From positions 1 to 64,000 of the forward strand of contig MFPR01000011.1 of assembly GCA_001784175.1 (NCBI GenBank): a stretch of 64,000 nucleotides of DNA, in the 5' to 3' direction. The DNA comes from Candidatus Lindowbacteria bacterium RIFCSPLOWO2_12_FULL_62_27 (GTDB taxonomy: Bacteria; Lindowbacteria; 2-12-FULL-62-27). The notes below the pieces were generated by a model. It was not told the origin of the DNA and ran no database searches. It saw only the letters and a list, made by a program, of their open reading frames with translations. A program made the translations under genes and the position numbers. Of the stretch, positions 8,990-16,020 are shown in pieces; within the stretch, counting starts at the first letter, position 1, and each line of letters opens with the position of its first letter.

Positions 8990-11900
8990 TTAACCTTCGT
9001 AATACAAGGACACAAACACGCGGCCGGGAGCCGAATCCAGGAACCGATCCCGGATCGTTCGACAGGCGGCCGCCCACCGGGCCATCTGGGATTGCAATAT
9101 CCTCGTGATCAGACACGCCGCCGGATAGTTGATGGCCGCGTCGTCGCCGCCTGAACTGCCGGAACTGCTCCCGTCCGAAATTTCAAACCCACCGGGATCC
9201 ACCACGACGCCGTTGGCAACACCGTCGAGGTCGCCGGTGCCGCCGTCGGTGAGGGTCAGGAACACCTCGCTGTCGCCGTCGTGGCTGGTCAGGCTGGAGG
9301 TCATGTCGAGCCAGCCGTTGGCGGCGTCGAAGATGAAATACTTGGCCGTGACCGGCACGCTCTCCGGCATGTCGAGCGAGATCGTGATCGTGCCGCCGAT
9401 CGCCACGCCTTCGCATGTGAACGCGATGAGGCCGAATTTGAAATTCGTCGAAGGCTTCTCGGCCCGGCCGGTGTCGGACACCTCGTCCTCGAACTTCACC
9501 CCACCCAGCGTCGTGAACTTTTCGTCGCCGCCATTTTTGAGTTTGAACCCGATGGGTCGCGTGTCGCGCGCGAAGGGATTCGTGTCGAGCCTCTTGGCCG
9601 CTGTTGGCGTGATCGCCAGCGTCTCCGTCGCCGTCGTGAAACTCCGGGTCGTCATCCACGCCGACCACCCGCCGCGCGCATCGCAGAACCGCGCGCGCCA
9701 GTAATGCTTTTGCGCGCCCCGGAGTAGCCCGCGCGGGAATTTGAACCGCAGCCCCGCCATCTCCGCCGGGATCACGACGTTCACGCGCATGTGCATGTTG
9801 TCGAAGATCGACGTGGAGTCCGCCGCCTGCCAGTGCGTGCATTTGTGGGTGTCGCCGTCGGCGTCCGAGTAGCCGGTGATCGTGATCTCACCGCTTGGCG
9901 CGAAACCCACCGCCGCATCTGCGGGGGATGAAGGACTTGGCGCGGACGGACTCGTATTGAGAGACGACACCGCCGTGACGGGTTCGCCGGCGACGGGAAG
10001 GCCCGCAAAGTTGAACGACGCGCCGCTGCTTGCCGTCGCCGTGATATCCGAGGCCGACGCCACCAACGCGACAAAGGTCTGTCCGGCCGTCGCCGTGCCG
10101 GCGAAACTGTACGTCACGACAAGATACATCGGCTTGTCCTTCGTGAGCGACACCGAAAGCCCGCTGAAGGTCACGCTCCCATTGTCCGCCGTGACCGTTC
10201 CACTGCTCCCAAGTTGCGTGTCACCGGTTCCGTTGCCGTCCCCGTCCTGCCAGAGCTTCACGCCGGACGCGGAGAGCGCCGTCACGTCGTTTCCTGAACC
10301 CCCGGCGGTAACCTTGATGGACGACAACGTCCCGTTGCTTTTCGGCCCAATCACGATCTGGATCACCGGCAAGTCGGAGACCGCGCCGAAAACCGATTGC
10401 GGCGGCGGATTCGACGCGCCACGCCGGATAAAGGCGAACGCGGCGTTGCCGGTGTCCGTCGTCAGTATCGAATCCGAGAACCAGGATTCATTCACAATCG
10501 GCCACGTGTCGAAGGACGTGAGGCGATAGTAATAATTGTTCCCGGCGGTCACGCTCGTGTCCGTCCACGTCGTGACCGTTGGTCCGACCTGCGCAACCCT
10601 CCCCGCCGCCCAGTCGGTCGTGTCCGTGCGGTTCACGATTCGATAAATTCGTATGCCGCCGAATCCGGTCAGGACGGTGTTTTCTTCGTCCGCGGCGGGG
10701 TTCGTCCAAGAGAGCACGGGTTGGCCACTCGTGTTTTTGGTGATTGAAATATTCTGTGGGGCTTTCGGTGCGACTGTGTCCGCTCCCGGTGTGGTATCGA
10801 CCAAGCCGAGGCGAAATGGTTTGAATGTGATTTTTTTCGTTGCCGACGTATCGGCGATCATCTTATCAATTCGTTGCTCGTCGGTTGTCCCCCACCAATT
10901 GCGACTAAAATCAAACGGTTTACCTGTGTTGATGAAGACGCCTGAATCAGGCCAATACAACGAAGTTCGGATATTGTTTTTTTGAAAGGTGTCCATGGAC
11001 GCGCTACCCCATATAAACGAGGGTAAACCTTGGGCCAATGTGAATTGGTACGCTGTGTTTGAGTCCATATCGTTTTGATAGAAAAAGCTGTTGTTCGCAT
11101 TTCCGATAGCAAATGCATCGCCGGGTACTGCTGTCGCTCCCAACCCTCCCCCCGTCCCAGTCTCAAGGCCGGGCCACCGCGTCGCCCTTATAAGATTATG
11201 GGCAATTATATTACTGTCACTGCCTCTTCCGATGTTGTAAACGCTGCTTGCGCCCACACAAATACCCGCTCCAAAATTTGACACAATAAAATTCTGCAAA
11301 ATTTTGTTGTCGGAACTTCCGGCGAGCCTGATACCACAGTTTTCATTGTATCGGGCCGTATTGCCACTGACAACATTGCCCGTGCAACCCTCCAGTGCGA
11401 TTCCATTATCCGCATAGTACTCCACAGTGTTGTTGGATATCAAATTATTGGAGGCCCCGGCGGCGGTGAGCACTATTCCAGAAAACGAGCTGCCCATTCC
11501 CTTTCCGGTCATCGTATTGTTGGTGATAGTATTCCACGAACTGTAAATAAGGATCGTCGATCCAGTGCAGACATTGTTGCTGATGAGATTGGAAGTCGAC
11601 ACCCCAGAAACCTCGATGCCTCCTTTGAATATGCTATCCGACGTGATGGTCGATTGCGTCACATTCCGAAAGTCAATCAGCCCCTCAAGCAGACCAATGT
11701 TTTTTATCAATAGACCCGTTTGGGAATCGGCGTATATTCCGGTCCCTGTTCCAGGGGGATCGATGACTGTCGTGGCAGAATCTTTACCTACGAGAGCGAC
11801 ATTGTCCGTATCGATTGCGACGGTTTCCGCATATAGACCAGCATCGACAAAAACAGTGTCCCCAGATTTCACAGTGGCCATTGCCTTTGCGATCGTCCTA

Positions 11901-12061
11901 AAAGGTGCGCTTGCGACACCGGCACTGCCGTCGTTGCCGACGGCGGTCGTGTAAGCGTCGCCTGCGGTTGAAGTGTCGTTGACGTACCAATTTGCGGCGT
12001 AGATTGCCTGACAAAGAAACAAGTGTGACACGAAACCCCAAACCAGCCTACGGGTGACCAT
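8990..12061 (-). CDS. Secreted parallel beta-helix surface protein with choice-of-anchor U-like domain
   Basis: 1023 residues with a signal peptide (about 1-22). Residues ~25-340 are a right-handed parallel beta-helix of the NosD/DUF1565 kind, rich in repeated N-x-I-S-x-N turns. Fibronectin-III-like modules follow (about 425-530 and 700-805). Near 930-990 comes a segment ending LTDGGTGDLDGVANGVVVD, typical of choice-of-anchor U domains. A Ser/Gly linker then leads to a ~40-residue tail, with Cys, then IRDRFLDSAPGRVFVSLYY. That tail resembles the Cys-containing tails often seen after such domains. It is probably outer-membrane attached or released and could be a substrate of the adjacent secretion system. 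The N-terminal half is visibly more AT-rich than its neighbours, which suggests transfer. Confidence 0.8.
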   Translation of the reverse strand: MVTRRLVWGFVSHLFLCQAIYAANWYVNDTSTAGDAYTTAVGNDGSAGVASAPFRTIAKAMATVKSGDTVFVDAGLYAETVAIDTDNVALVGKDSATTVIDPPGTGTGIYADSQTGLLIKNIGLLEGLIDFRNVTQSTITSDSIFKGGIEVSGVSTSNLISNNVCTGSTILIYSSWNTITNNTMTGKGMGSSFSGIVLTAAGASNNLISNNTVEYYADNGIALEGCTGNVVSGNTARYNENCGIRLAGSSDNKILQNFIVSNFGAGICVGASSVYNIGRGSDSNIIAHNLIRATRWPGLETGTGGGLGATAVPGDAFAIGNANNSFFYQNDMDSNTAYQFTLAQGLPSFIWGSASMDTFQKNNIRTSLYWPDSGVFINTGKPFDFSRNWWGTTDEQRIDKMIADTSATKKITFKPFRLGLVDTTPGADTVAPKAPQNISITKNTSGQPVLSWTNPAADEENTVLTGFGGIRIYRIVNRTDTTDWAAGRVAQVGPTVTTWTDTSVTAGNNYYYRLTSFDTWPIVNESWFSDSILTTDTGNAAFAFIRRGASNPPPQSVFGAVSDLPVIQIVIGPKSNGTLSSIKVTAGGSGNDVTALSASGVKLWQDGDGNGTGDTQLGSSGTVTADNGSVTFSGLSVSLTKDKPMYLVVTYSFAGTATAGQTFVALVASASDITATASSGASFNFAGLPVAGEPVTAVSSLNTSPSAPSPSSPADAAVGFAPSGEITITGYSDADGDTHKCTHWQAADSTSIFDNMHMRVNVVIPAEMAGLRFKFPRGLLRGAQKHYWRARFCDARGGWSAWMTTRSFTTATETLAITPTAAKRLDTNPFARDTRPIGFKLKNGGDEKFTTLGGVKFEDEVSDTGRAEKPSTNFKFGLIAFTCEGVAIGGTITISLDMPESVPVTAKYFIFDAANGWLDMTSSLTSHDGDSEVFLTLTDGGTGDLDGVANGVVVDPGGFEISDGSSSGSSGGDDAAINYPAACLITRILQSQMARWAAACRTIRDRFLDSAPGRVFVSLYYEG

Positions 12062-12557
12062 GTTTTCTGAAAAAGTCTCTCTGGTGTTCGTAATTCCTCG
12101 AATCCCGCGCGATGGCGGTGTATCGATCGAATTCGGCCTTGGTTATCCGATTGAGCGTTGGACGATAAACTCGAACAAGTCGTCCCGGTGGGATTCGAAT
12201 CACACTCCCGTTAGGCGGTCGGATTATCCATTTCATTCGTAACAACCTGCCGAAATCACCACCTGGCGTGGTCCCCAAAAGCGGATTCCAGTCGGTGTCT
12301 GTGTAACGGTAATACGACTCCCTTACCAGCCCAACGGCGCCGATTCGCCGGGCAAGAAGATAGGCGATGACGCCGTCGCCTTTCCTAATTTGTCTTGCGC
12401 AATTTTCGAAGGCTTTCCAAGCTTTGGGATGATTGACCTTATAATGCGACTTCGGCGGAAATCCACCAGCACAAACCAATTTCCTTCTACAAATATCCCA
12501 GAGATCATTCCATTCAGGCCTACGAATTGCAGGAATCTCGAATAGCCAGTGATTCAC
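12048..12557 (-). CDS. EVE-like domain protein
   Basis: 169 residues. The start is GTG at 12557, with a strong GGGAGGTGG ribosome-binding site just upstream, which decides the start. The central part (ARQIRKGDGVIAYLLARRI, then GAVGLVRESYY) follows the pattern of EVE/PUA-like modified-base or RNA-binding domains, and the rest is consistent with one compact domain. It overlaps the start of the beta-helix gene by 14 nt, so the two are co-transcribed. EVE domains are often linked to restriction and defence genes, and the toxin-antitoxin island begins on its other side. Assigned by pattern only; no methyltransferase or nuclease partner is present. Confidence 0.5.
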   Translation of the reverse strand: MNHWLFEIPAIRRPEWNDLWDICRRKLVCAGGFPPKSHYKVNHPKAWKAFENCARQIRKGDGVIAYLLARRIGAVGLVRESYYRYTDTDWNPLLGTTPGGDFGRLLRMKWIIRPPNGSVIRIPPGRLVRVYRPTLNRITKAEFDRYTAIARDSRNYEHQRDFFRKHGHP

Positions 12558-12603
12558 GCTCCACCTCCCGACAAAAAAGGGCAGGACGCCCAGAAACTTC
12601 GTC

Positions 12604-12710
12604 CTCGCCGGGAAGACTCAGACGGGTTTCCATTTCGGACGCCCCGCCCACGTGAGTAGGCAGAGCCGTCCCGTCTGAGTAACCTCGATATCCAATCGCT
12701 TCCCGGCGAG
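12604..12710. repeat. Nested inverted repeat at the left edge of the toxin-antitoxin island
   Basis: Outer arms CTCGCCGGGAAG (12604-12615) and its complement (12699-12710) enclose inner arms ACTCAGACGGG (12616-12626) and its complement (12670-12680). The left arms are contiguous; the right arms are split by 18 nt, giving one long bulged hairpin. It lies in the 341-bp gap between the EVE-like gene and the PIN gene. That gap otherwise holds only the first direct repeat. Confidence 0.7.
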
Positions 12711-12743
12711 TTTAGGCGCGGCCGAAGCCGCAACGTGTATATT

Positions 12744-12800
12744 TTCACAAATCCCCGGCCGAAACACAAGGCGAAACGGGATCGAGAAACCGGATTCCGG
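12744..12800 (+). repeat. Direct repeat of the toxin-antitoxin island, copy 1
   Basis: The conserved core runs 12744-12784 and includes ATCCCCGGCCGAAACACAAG, followed by GGCGAAACGGGATCG. A 3' extension, GAAACCGGATTCCGG, is shared with copy 4. It can fold into a small imperfect hairpin, ATCCC/GGGAT plus GCC/GGC. It precedes the PIN toxin gene. Confidence 0.8.
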
Positions 12801-12898
12801 CCGCGGCTTGCCGGATTGATGTTGTTGCGATACAATCAGACTGTGAATTTCCGGAATGTTGAGCGCCTCGTCGATCGGGAAAAAGATAGAGTTTGTAC

Positions 12899-13381
12899 AT
12901 GGCGATGAAACGGGTGTACATTGAGACGACGGTCGTGAGTTACCTCACGGCAAACCCGGCTCGGGATGTAATCGTCGCCGGGCATCAGGAGGCAACCCGT
13001 GAGCTTTGGCCGCGCCTTGCCGCCGGATACGAGGGCTACGTTTCCGCGCTTGTTTACCAGGAGGCGGGGAAGGGGGATCCGGAAAAGGCCGGATTGCGTG
13101 TTGAGGCCATCAGGTCATTCCGCATGCTGGACATTGATGCGGAGTGCCGGACACTCGCCGAAAAGATCATTGCCGGTAAGGGCATACCGGGAGAGTATCC
13201 GGAAGACGCGCTTCACATCGCCGTCGCGGCCGTCAACGGGATGGATGTCGTCATCACATGGAACTTTGCGCACTTAAACAATCCGTTGACCCGCATGGTG
13301 GTCAGGCGGATTGTCGAGAGCGCGGGATATGGGTGTCCGGAGCTGTGCTCACCGGAAGAACTGCTGGAGGCGGACAAATGA
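12899..13381 (+). CDS. PIN-domain (VapC-like) toxin
   Basis: 160 residues from ATG 12899. An in-frame TTG at 12893 and an ATG at 12905 are alternatives. The protein begins RVYIETTVVSYLTANP, with the first PIN acidic residue in IET. It continues with a mid-protein acidic region around VYQEAGKGD and the conserved EDALHIAVAAVNGMDVVITW followed by N-F-H, typical of VapC-type ribonucleases with a DxxH-like second half. Its stop overlaps the next gene by four bases (ATGA), the usual coupling of a type II toxin-antitoxin pair. The substrate is probably RNA; the target is unknown. Confidence 0.8.
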   Translation: MAMKRVYIETTVVSYLTANPARDVIVAGHQEATRELWPRLAAGYEGYVSALVYQEAGKGDPEKAGLRVEAIRSFRMLDIDAECRTLAEKIIAGKGIPGEYPEDALHIAVAAVNGMDVVITWNFAHLNNPLTRMVVRRIVESAGYGCPELCSPEELLEADK

Positions 13382-13566
13382 AAGATCCCATAGTGGAAGA
13401 GGTGCGAAAACACCGAATGGAACACACCCAAAAATTTTCGGGCGATCTTGCGGCCATATGCGCCGACCTGCGCTCTATTCAATCGGCATCGGGATTTCAG
13501 GTCGTCCGTCTCTCCCCGAGGAAAGCCGAGCCGGTTTTCACAGCAGAAAAAAAAGAAACCGCCTGA
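13378..13566 (+). CDS. Small partner of PIN toxin (putative antitoxin)
   Basis: 62 residues, ATG start overlapping the PIN stop. It begins MKDPIVEEVRKHRMEHTQKF and continues with a conserved-looking DLAAICADLRSIQ helix. Small proteins with this DPIVEEVRKHR opening commonly accompany PIN toxins in many genomes. It has no recognisable DNA-binding fold and lies downstream of the toxin, the reverse of the common order. An antitoxin role is inferred from coupling and size. The 234 bp after it contain only direct-repeat copy 2. Confidence 0.6.
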   Translation: MKDPIVEEVRKHRMEHTQKFSGDLAAICADLRSIQSASGFQVVRLSPRKAEPVFTAEKKETA

Positions 13567-13728
13567 TTTCAAAAAAAGGGCCGGTTCGAATTTAAGGTGA
13601 GGCGTGCGAACGGGCAGCGCGGTTTGCGGAAGGAAAAACGATTTTTTTAAGTTGAGGCGGGCGAAGGGATTGACTGCGATTTTTTGTCTGTTTATTTCGG
13701 AAGACGGCAACAGCCGCGGCCATCGGAT

Positions 13729-13769
13729 TTCACAAATCCCCGGCCGAAAGACAAGGCGAATCGGGATCG
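13729..13769 (+). repeat. Direct repeat of the toxin-antitoxin island, copy 2
   Basis: TTCACAAATCCCCGGCCGAA continues to CGGGATCG, with one change (AAAGAC for AAACAC) against copies 1, 3 and 4. It lies 32 nt before the HigB start, in the same orientation as the others. Confidence 0.8.
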
Positions 13770-13800
13770 TAAATCCACATTTGACAATACACCAAAACTG

Positions 13801-14169
13801 ATGTATATTTCCCCTGTGTACGCGGTCATTTACTACAGCACGGAACGCGGAGACCGGCCGGTCCTTGAGTTCCTGGACAACCTGGACAAAAAGTCCCGCG
13901 CGAAGGTCATGGCCCATATCGACCTGTTGGCTCAATACGGTCCCGATCTGAAACGGCCATACGCGGATCATGTCCGGAGGAAGATTCGGGAACTCCGGGT
14001 TCAGATGGGTTCAAAAAAATACCGGATTTTGCATTTCTTCTTTTTTGAAGGGCGAATCGTATTGCTCCATTCTCTGCTCAAGACAACGCCGAAGCTGAAG
14101 GAAAGCGATATCGCCTTGGCGGAAAGCCGGATGGCTGACTGGATCGCCAGACATCCGAGAGGAGGTTGA
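13801..14169 (+). CDS. HigB/RelE-type toxin (phage Gp49-like family)
   Basis: 122 residues from ATG 13801. The family pattern is clear: an N-terminal strand, then RPVLEFLDNLDKKSRAKVMAHIDLLA, a central KIRELRVQMGSKKYRILHFF strand pair, and IVLLHSLLKTTPKLKESDIALA, where the K-T-K residues typical of HigB ribonucleases stand. It is predicted to cleave mRNA on the ribosome. An XRE antitoxin starts 6 nt downstream, the usual higBA order. The frame is open upstream into repeat copy 2, but the ATG at 13801 gives the normal length. Confidence 0.85.
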   Translation: MYISPVYAVIYYSTERGDRPVLEFLDNLDKKSRAKVMAHIDLLAQYGPDLKRPYADHVRRKIRELRVQMGSKKYRILHFFFFEGRIVLLHSLLKTTPKLKESDIALAESRMADWIARHPRGG

Positions 14170-14175
14170 ATTGCG

Positions 14176-14472
14176 ATGAGAAAACCGAAGATCAGAACAT
14201 TTCAGGAACATCTCAAAAAGGAATTGAAAGATCCCGAATTCCGGAAACATTTTGAGGAAGAGCGCCGGGCGCTGGCGCTTGCCATGAAAATCGTCAAACT
14301 CCGGCAAAGACGAGGATTGACCCAGAAAGATTTGGCAAGGGCGATGCGAACGAGCCAGCAGGCGGTTTCCAGGATCGAAAGCGGGGAATACGAAGGCTTT
14401 ACTTTAAAAACGCTTGAAAAGATTGCCGAAGCAACCGGCTCACGTCTGAAGATCGACCTTTTGCCGGCGTAA
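14176..14472 (+). CDS. HigA-type XRE-family antitoxin
   Basis: 98 residues. A helix-turn-helix lies at about 46-92 (LRQRRGLTQKDLARAMRTSQ, then SRIESGEYEG), preceded by an N-terminal helix typical of antitoxins that pair with Gp49-like toxins. It should neutralise the upstream HigB and repress the operon. An AGAGGAGG ribosome-binding site overlaps the end of the toxin gene. Direct-repeat copy 3 begins on the base right after its stop codon. Confidence 0.87.
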   Translation: MRKPKIRTFQEHLKKELKDPEFRKHFEEERRALALAMKIVKLRQRRGLTQKDLARAMRTSQQAVSRIESGEYEGFTLKTLEKIAEATGSRLKIDLLPA

Positions 14473-14511
14473 CACAAATCCCCGGCCGAAACACAAGGCG
14501 ACACGGGATCG
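14473..14511 (+). repeat. Direct repeat of the toxin-antitoxin island, copy 3
   Basis: CACAAATCCCCGGCCGAAAC continues through ACAAGGCGACACGGGATCG and abuts the higA stop codon. It is followed by a purine-rich stretch with imperfect GGAGACAAGG-type tandem units (about 14520-14562). The region to 14651 holds no gene. Confidence 0.8.
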
Positions 14512-14651
14512 TGACAGGACTTGGAGACAAAGGGACAAGGAGACGAGGAGACTTGGGGAGGATGTCCGACGGCGCCGACCAACTCGCATCCGACCGCCGG
14601 CAGTTGCTGCCAAAGCTTGCTTCGCTCCGTTTTGTGCGGTAGCTTGTGGAC

Positions 14652-14897
14652 ATGAACATTCAAATTGATGAGGATACGGCTGGAAGTCTGAACCTGACCG
14701 AAGACCAACTGCGATTTGAGTTGGCGGTGGGGCTCTTCGTCGACAACAAGTTGAGCCTGGGCCGGGCCGCGCGCGTAGCCGGAATGGACAGCATCCAGTT
14801 TCAACGGGAGTTGGCCGCCCGGCGCATCCCATTGCATTACGGGGTCGAGGAATTCCGCCAGGATTTGAGGACCATTGAGAGTCTGTCTGCCCATTGA
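14652..14897 (+). CDS. UPF0175 family antitoxin
   Basis: 81 residues. It has the UPF0175 pattern: a short N-terminal strand, then LTEDQLRFELAVGLFVDNK, LSLGRAARVAGMD and FQRELAARRIPLHYG, a helix-turn-helix-like region. These proteins usually precede a DUF3368 PIN-like toxin. Here the stop (TGA) overlaps a TTG that opens the first ~18 residues of just such a toxin, which then breaks off. It is therefore an orphaned antitoxin. ATG 14652 is preferred over the in-frame GTG at 14646. Confidence 0.8.
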   Translation: MNIQIDEDTAGSLNLTEDQLRFELAVGLFVDNKLSLGRAARVAGMDSIQFQRELAARRIPLHYGVEEFRQDLRTIESLSAH

Positions 14898-14948
14898 TCG
14901 TCGTTAGCGACACGTCACCCTTAACCAATCTGCTCTCCATCGGCGCGG
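14894..14948 (+). pseudogene. DUF3368 PIN-like toxin, truncated after ~18 residues
   Basis: Starting at a TTG that overlaps the UPF0175 stop, the frame reads LIVVSDTSPLTNLLSIGA. This is the characteristic opening of DUF3368 toxins (VVSDTSP with the first catalytic Asp). After that the frame runs into a short tandem GTCAAGAGATGTGGGCC duplication and the 53-bp hairpin, and stops at 15055 with no further PIN motifs. The rest of the toxin gene is missing. The intact UPF0175 gene upstream supports the reading as a once complete module. Confidence 0.75.
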
Positions 14949-14980
14949 AGTCAAGAGATGTGGGCCGTCAAGAGATGTGG

Positions 14981-15033
14981 GCCGCTCTTGACTTTTTGAC
15001 TTTTTGCCACAAAGTCAAAAAGTCAAGAGCGGC
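14981..15033. repeat. 53-bp perfect hairpin element, copy 1
   Basis: Two perfect 23-nt arms (14981-15003 and 15011-15033) flank a 7-nt loop, TTGCCAC. The arm starts GCCGCTCTTGACTTTTTGAC. It is preceded by two tandem units of GTCAAGAGATGTGGGCC and followed by a CGGGCCCGGGCCCG palindrome. A copy differing only in the loop (TTGCCGC) lies at 15968-16020. Confidence 0.9.
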
Positions 15034-15078
15034 ACCGGGCCCGGGCCCGAGATAGACCACGGCCGGCGTAGGTCGGAG

Positions 15079-15135
15079 TTTCAAAATCCCCGGCCGAAAC
15101 ACAAGGCGGATCGGGATCGGGAAACCGGATTCCGG
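15079..15135 (+). repeat. Direct repeat of the toxin-antitoxin island, copy 4
   Basis: AAAATCCCCGGCCGAAACAC continues through AAGGCGGATCGGGATCG, plus the GAAACCGGATTCCGG extension also seen in copy 1. It lies 57 nt before the RelB-like start. Confidence 0.8.
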
Positions 15136-15192
15136 ACGATGTTCAGTGAAAACGCGCTTGCCAAATTCAGCGGAGGCGGGGATAATGGACCC

Positions 15193-15411
15193 ATGAAGAA
15201 CACACTGCAGGATTTAACGTCGTTGTCTGTTGCAGAGCGGATTCAACTCGTCGCCGATCTCTGGGACAGCATCGCCAGAACGCCCGCGAAGGTGCCGGTT
15301 CCGATGTGGCAGAAAAAGGAATTGGACAGGCGGAAGGCCCGATTCCTCAAGAATCCCGGCTCGGGAATGACATGGGAGCAATTCAAACGGTCCGTCAACG
15401 GCCGTAAATGA
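15193..15411 (+). CDS. RelB-like addiction-module antitoxin
   Basis: 72 residues from ATG 15193. The pattern LSVAERIQLVADLWDSIA, followed by a Lys/Arg-rich middle and GMTWEQFKRSV, is that of the small addiction-module antitoxins that pair with ParE/RelE toxins. The frame is open upstream through the hairpin, but those codons only translate the repeats. The stop overlaps the toxin start by four bases. It should bind and neutralise the downstream ParE. Confidence 0.8.
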   Translation: MKNTLQDLTSLSVAERIQLVADLWDSIARTPAKVPVPMWQKKELDRRKARFLKNPGSGMTWEQFKRSVNGRK

Positions 15412-15707
15412 TTCATGATCTGATTCTGTTGCCCGAAGCCTGTCAGGATATTCTCGACGCCGCAACGTGGTACGAGGGACAATCCGACGGACTGGGCACG
15501 GAATTCTTTCGTTGCATAGATGCCTGCGTCAATCTGATTCGCCGGCAACCGTTGATCTACGGGATTCTTCACCGAAATTTTCGACGAGCGCTTGTCCGAC
15601 GTTTTCCCTATGCTGTTTTCTTCGAAGTCGACCGCAACGCGGTCGTCATCTATTCCGTATTCCATTGTGCGCGGAATCCATCCGCATGGCGGAATAGAAT
15701 CCAATAA
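15408..15707 (+). CDS. ParE/RelE-family toxin
   Basis: 99 residues. It shows the ParE/RelE fold pattern: LLPEACQDILDAATWYEGQSDGLG, FFRCIDACVNLIRRQP, and the C-terminal strands RRALVRRFPYAVFFEV and VVIYSVFHCARNP. It is coupled to the RelB-like antitoxin by an ATGA overlap. The target may be gyrase or mRNA and cannot be read from sequence. About 120 bp downstream begins a fragment of lnt on the opposite strand. Confidence 0.85.
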   Translation: MIHDLILLPEACQDILDAATWYEGQSDGLGTEFFRCIDACVNLIRRQPLIYGILHRNFRRALVRRFPYAVFFEVDRNAVVIYSVFHCARNPSAWRNRIQ

Positions 15708-15825
15708 ACGACCGGCGGCCTCCGCTCGCCTCTCCGAGATAAAATAGATCGAAACCCGAACCCGCGCCTGGCGCTCCTGCGGGCGGATCGAGATACTTGC
15801 CTCGGTGGGTGAGTTGTAGTCCCGG

Positions 15826-15934
15826 TCAGCCGGGCCGTCCGGCCCGGAGAAGCACTGCGCCGAACAGGACGACCGTAACGGCGACGCAGAGGTACGGCAG
15901 GACCCATCCGAACCGGTGATAGATCGTCCGGTCC
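15826..15934 (-). pseudogene. Fragment of lnt (C-terminal end), duplicated
   Basis: Bases 15855-15934 match 17419-17498 inside lnt with two differences in 80. On the minus strand they encode DRTIYHRFGWVLPYLCVAVT, followed by VVLFGAVLLRAGRPG and a stop at 15826-15828. A second shared piece, TCGCCTCTCCGAGATAAAATA, sits at 15726-15746 and at 17398-17418. In the intact gene it directly adjoins the 80-mer; here the two are 108 bp apart. The fragment breaks off near the second hairpin element. A GC-rich palindrome (15830-15847) overlies its end. Confidence 0.8.
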
Positions 15935-15967
15935 GAAAAGAAAAAAAAGGGGGCCGCTCAAAAAGGG

Positions 15968-16020
15968 GCCGCTCTTGACTTTTTGACTTTTTGCCGCAAA
16001 GTCAAAAAGTCAAGAGCGGC
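15968..16020. repeat. 53-bp perfect hairpin element, copy 2
   Basis: Perfect 23-nt arms (15968-15990 and 15998-16020) flank loop TTGCCGC, otherwise identical to the copy at 14981-15033. It lies between the lnt fragment and the 5'-truncated DUF4258 gene. It is followed by two CGGCACCGGGCCGCG-like units. Confidence 0.9.

Noticed and set aside
14981-15033. Hairpin read as a simple rho-independent terminator
   Set aside because: Arms are 23 nt with an internal T-run but no terminal U-tract, and both copies lie inside broken genes rather than after intact ones. A transcription-stopping effect is still possible.
12744-15135. CRISPR array
   Set aside because: There are only four copies, with spacing of 600-985 bp filled by coding genes. 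Not a CRISPR layout and no cas genes are present.
12604-15135. Integron attC sites
   Set aside because: No GTTRRRY / RYYYAAC core pair was found around the repeats or the nested palindrome, and no intI gene is in the window. The cassette idea is kept only as a hypothesis.
15004-15192. N-terminal extension of the RelB-like antitoxin up to the TTG in the hairpin loop
   Set aside because: The extra codons translate the hairpin arm and the direct repeat; the ATG at 15193 gives the family's normal length.
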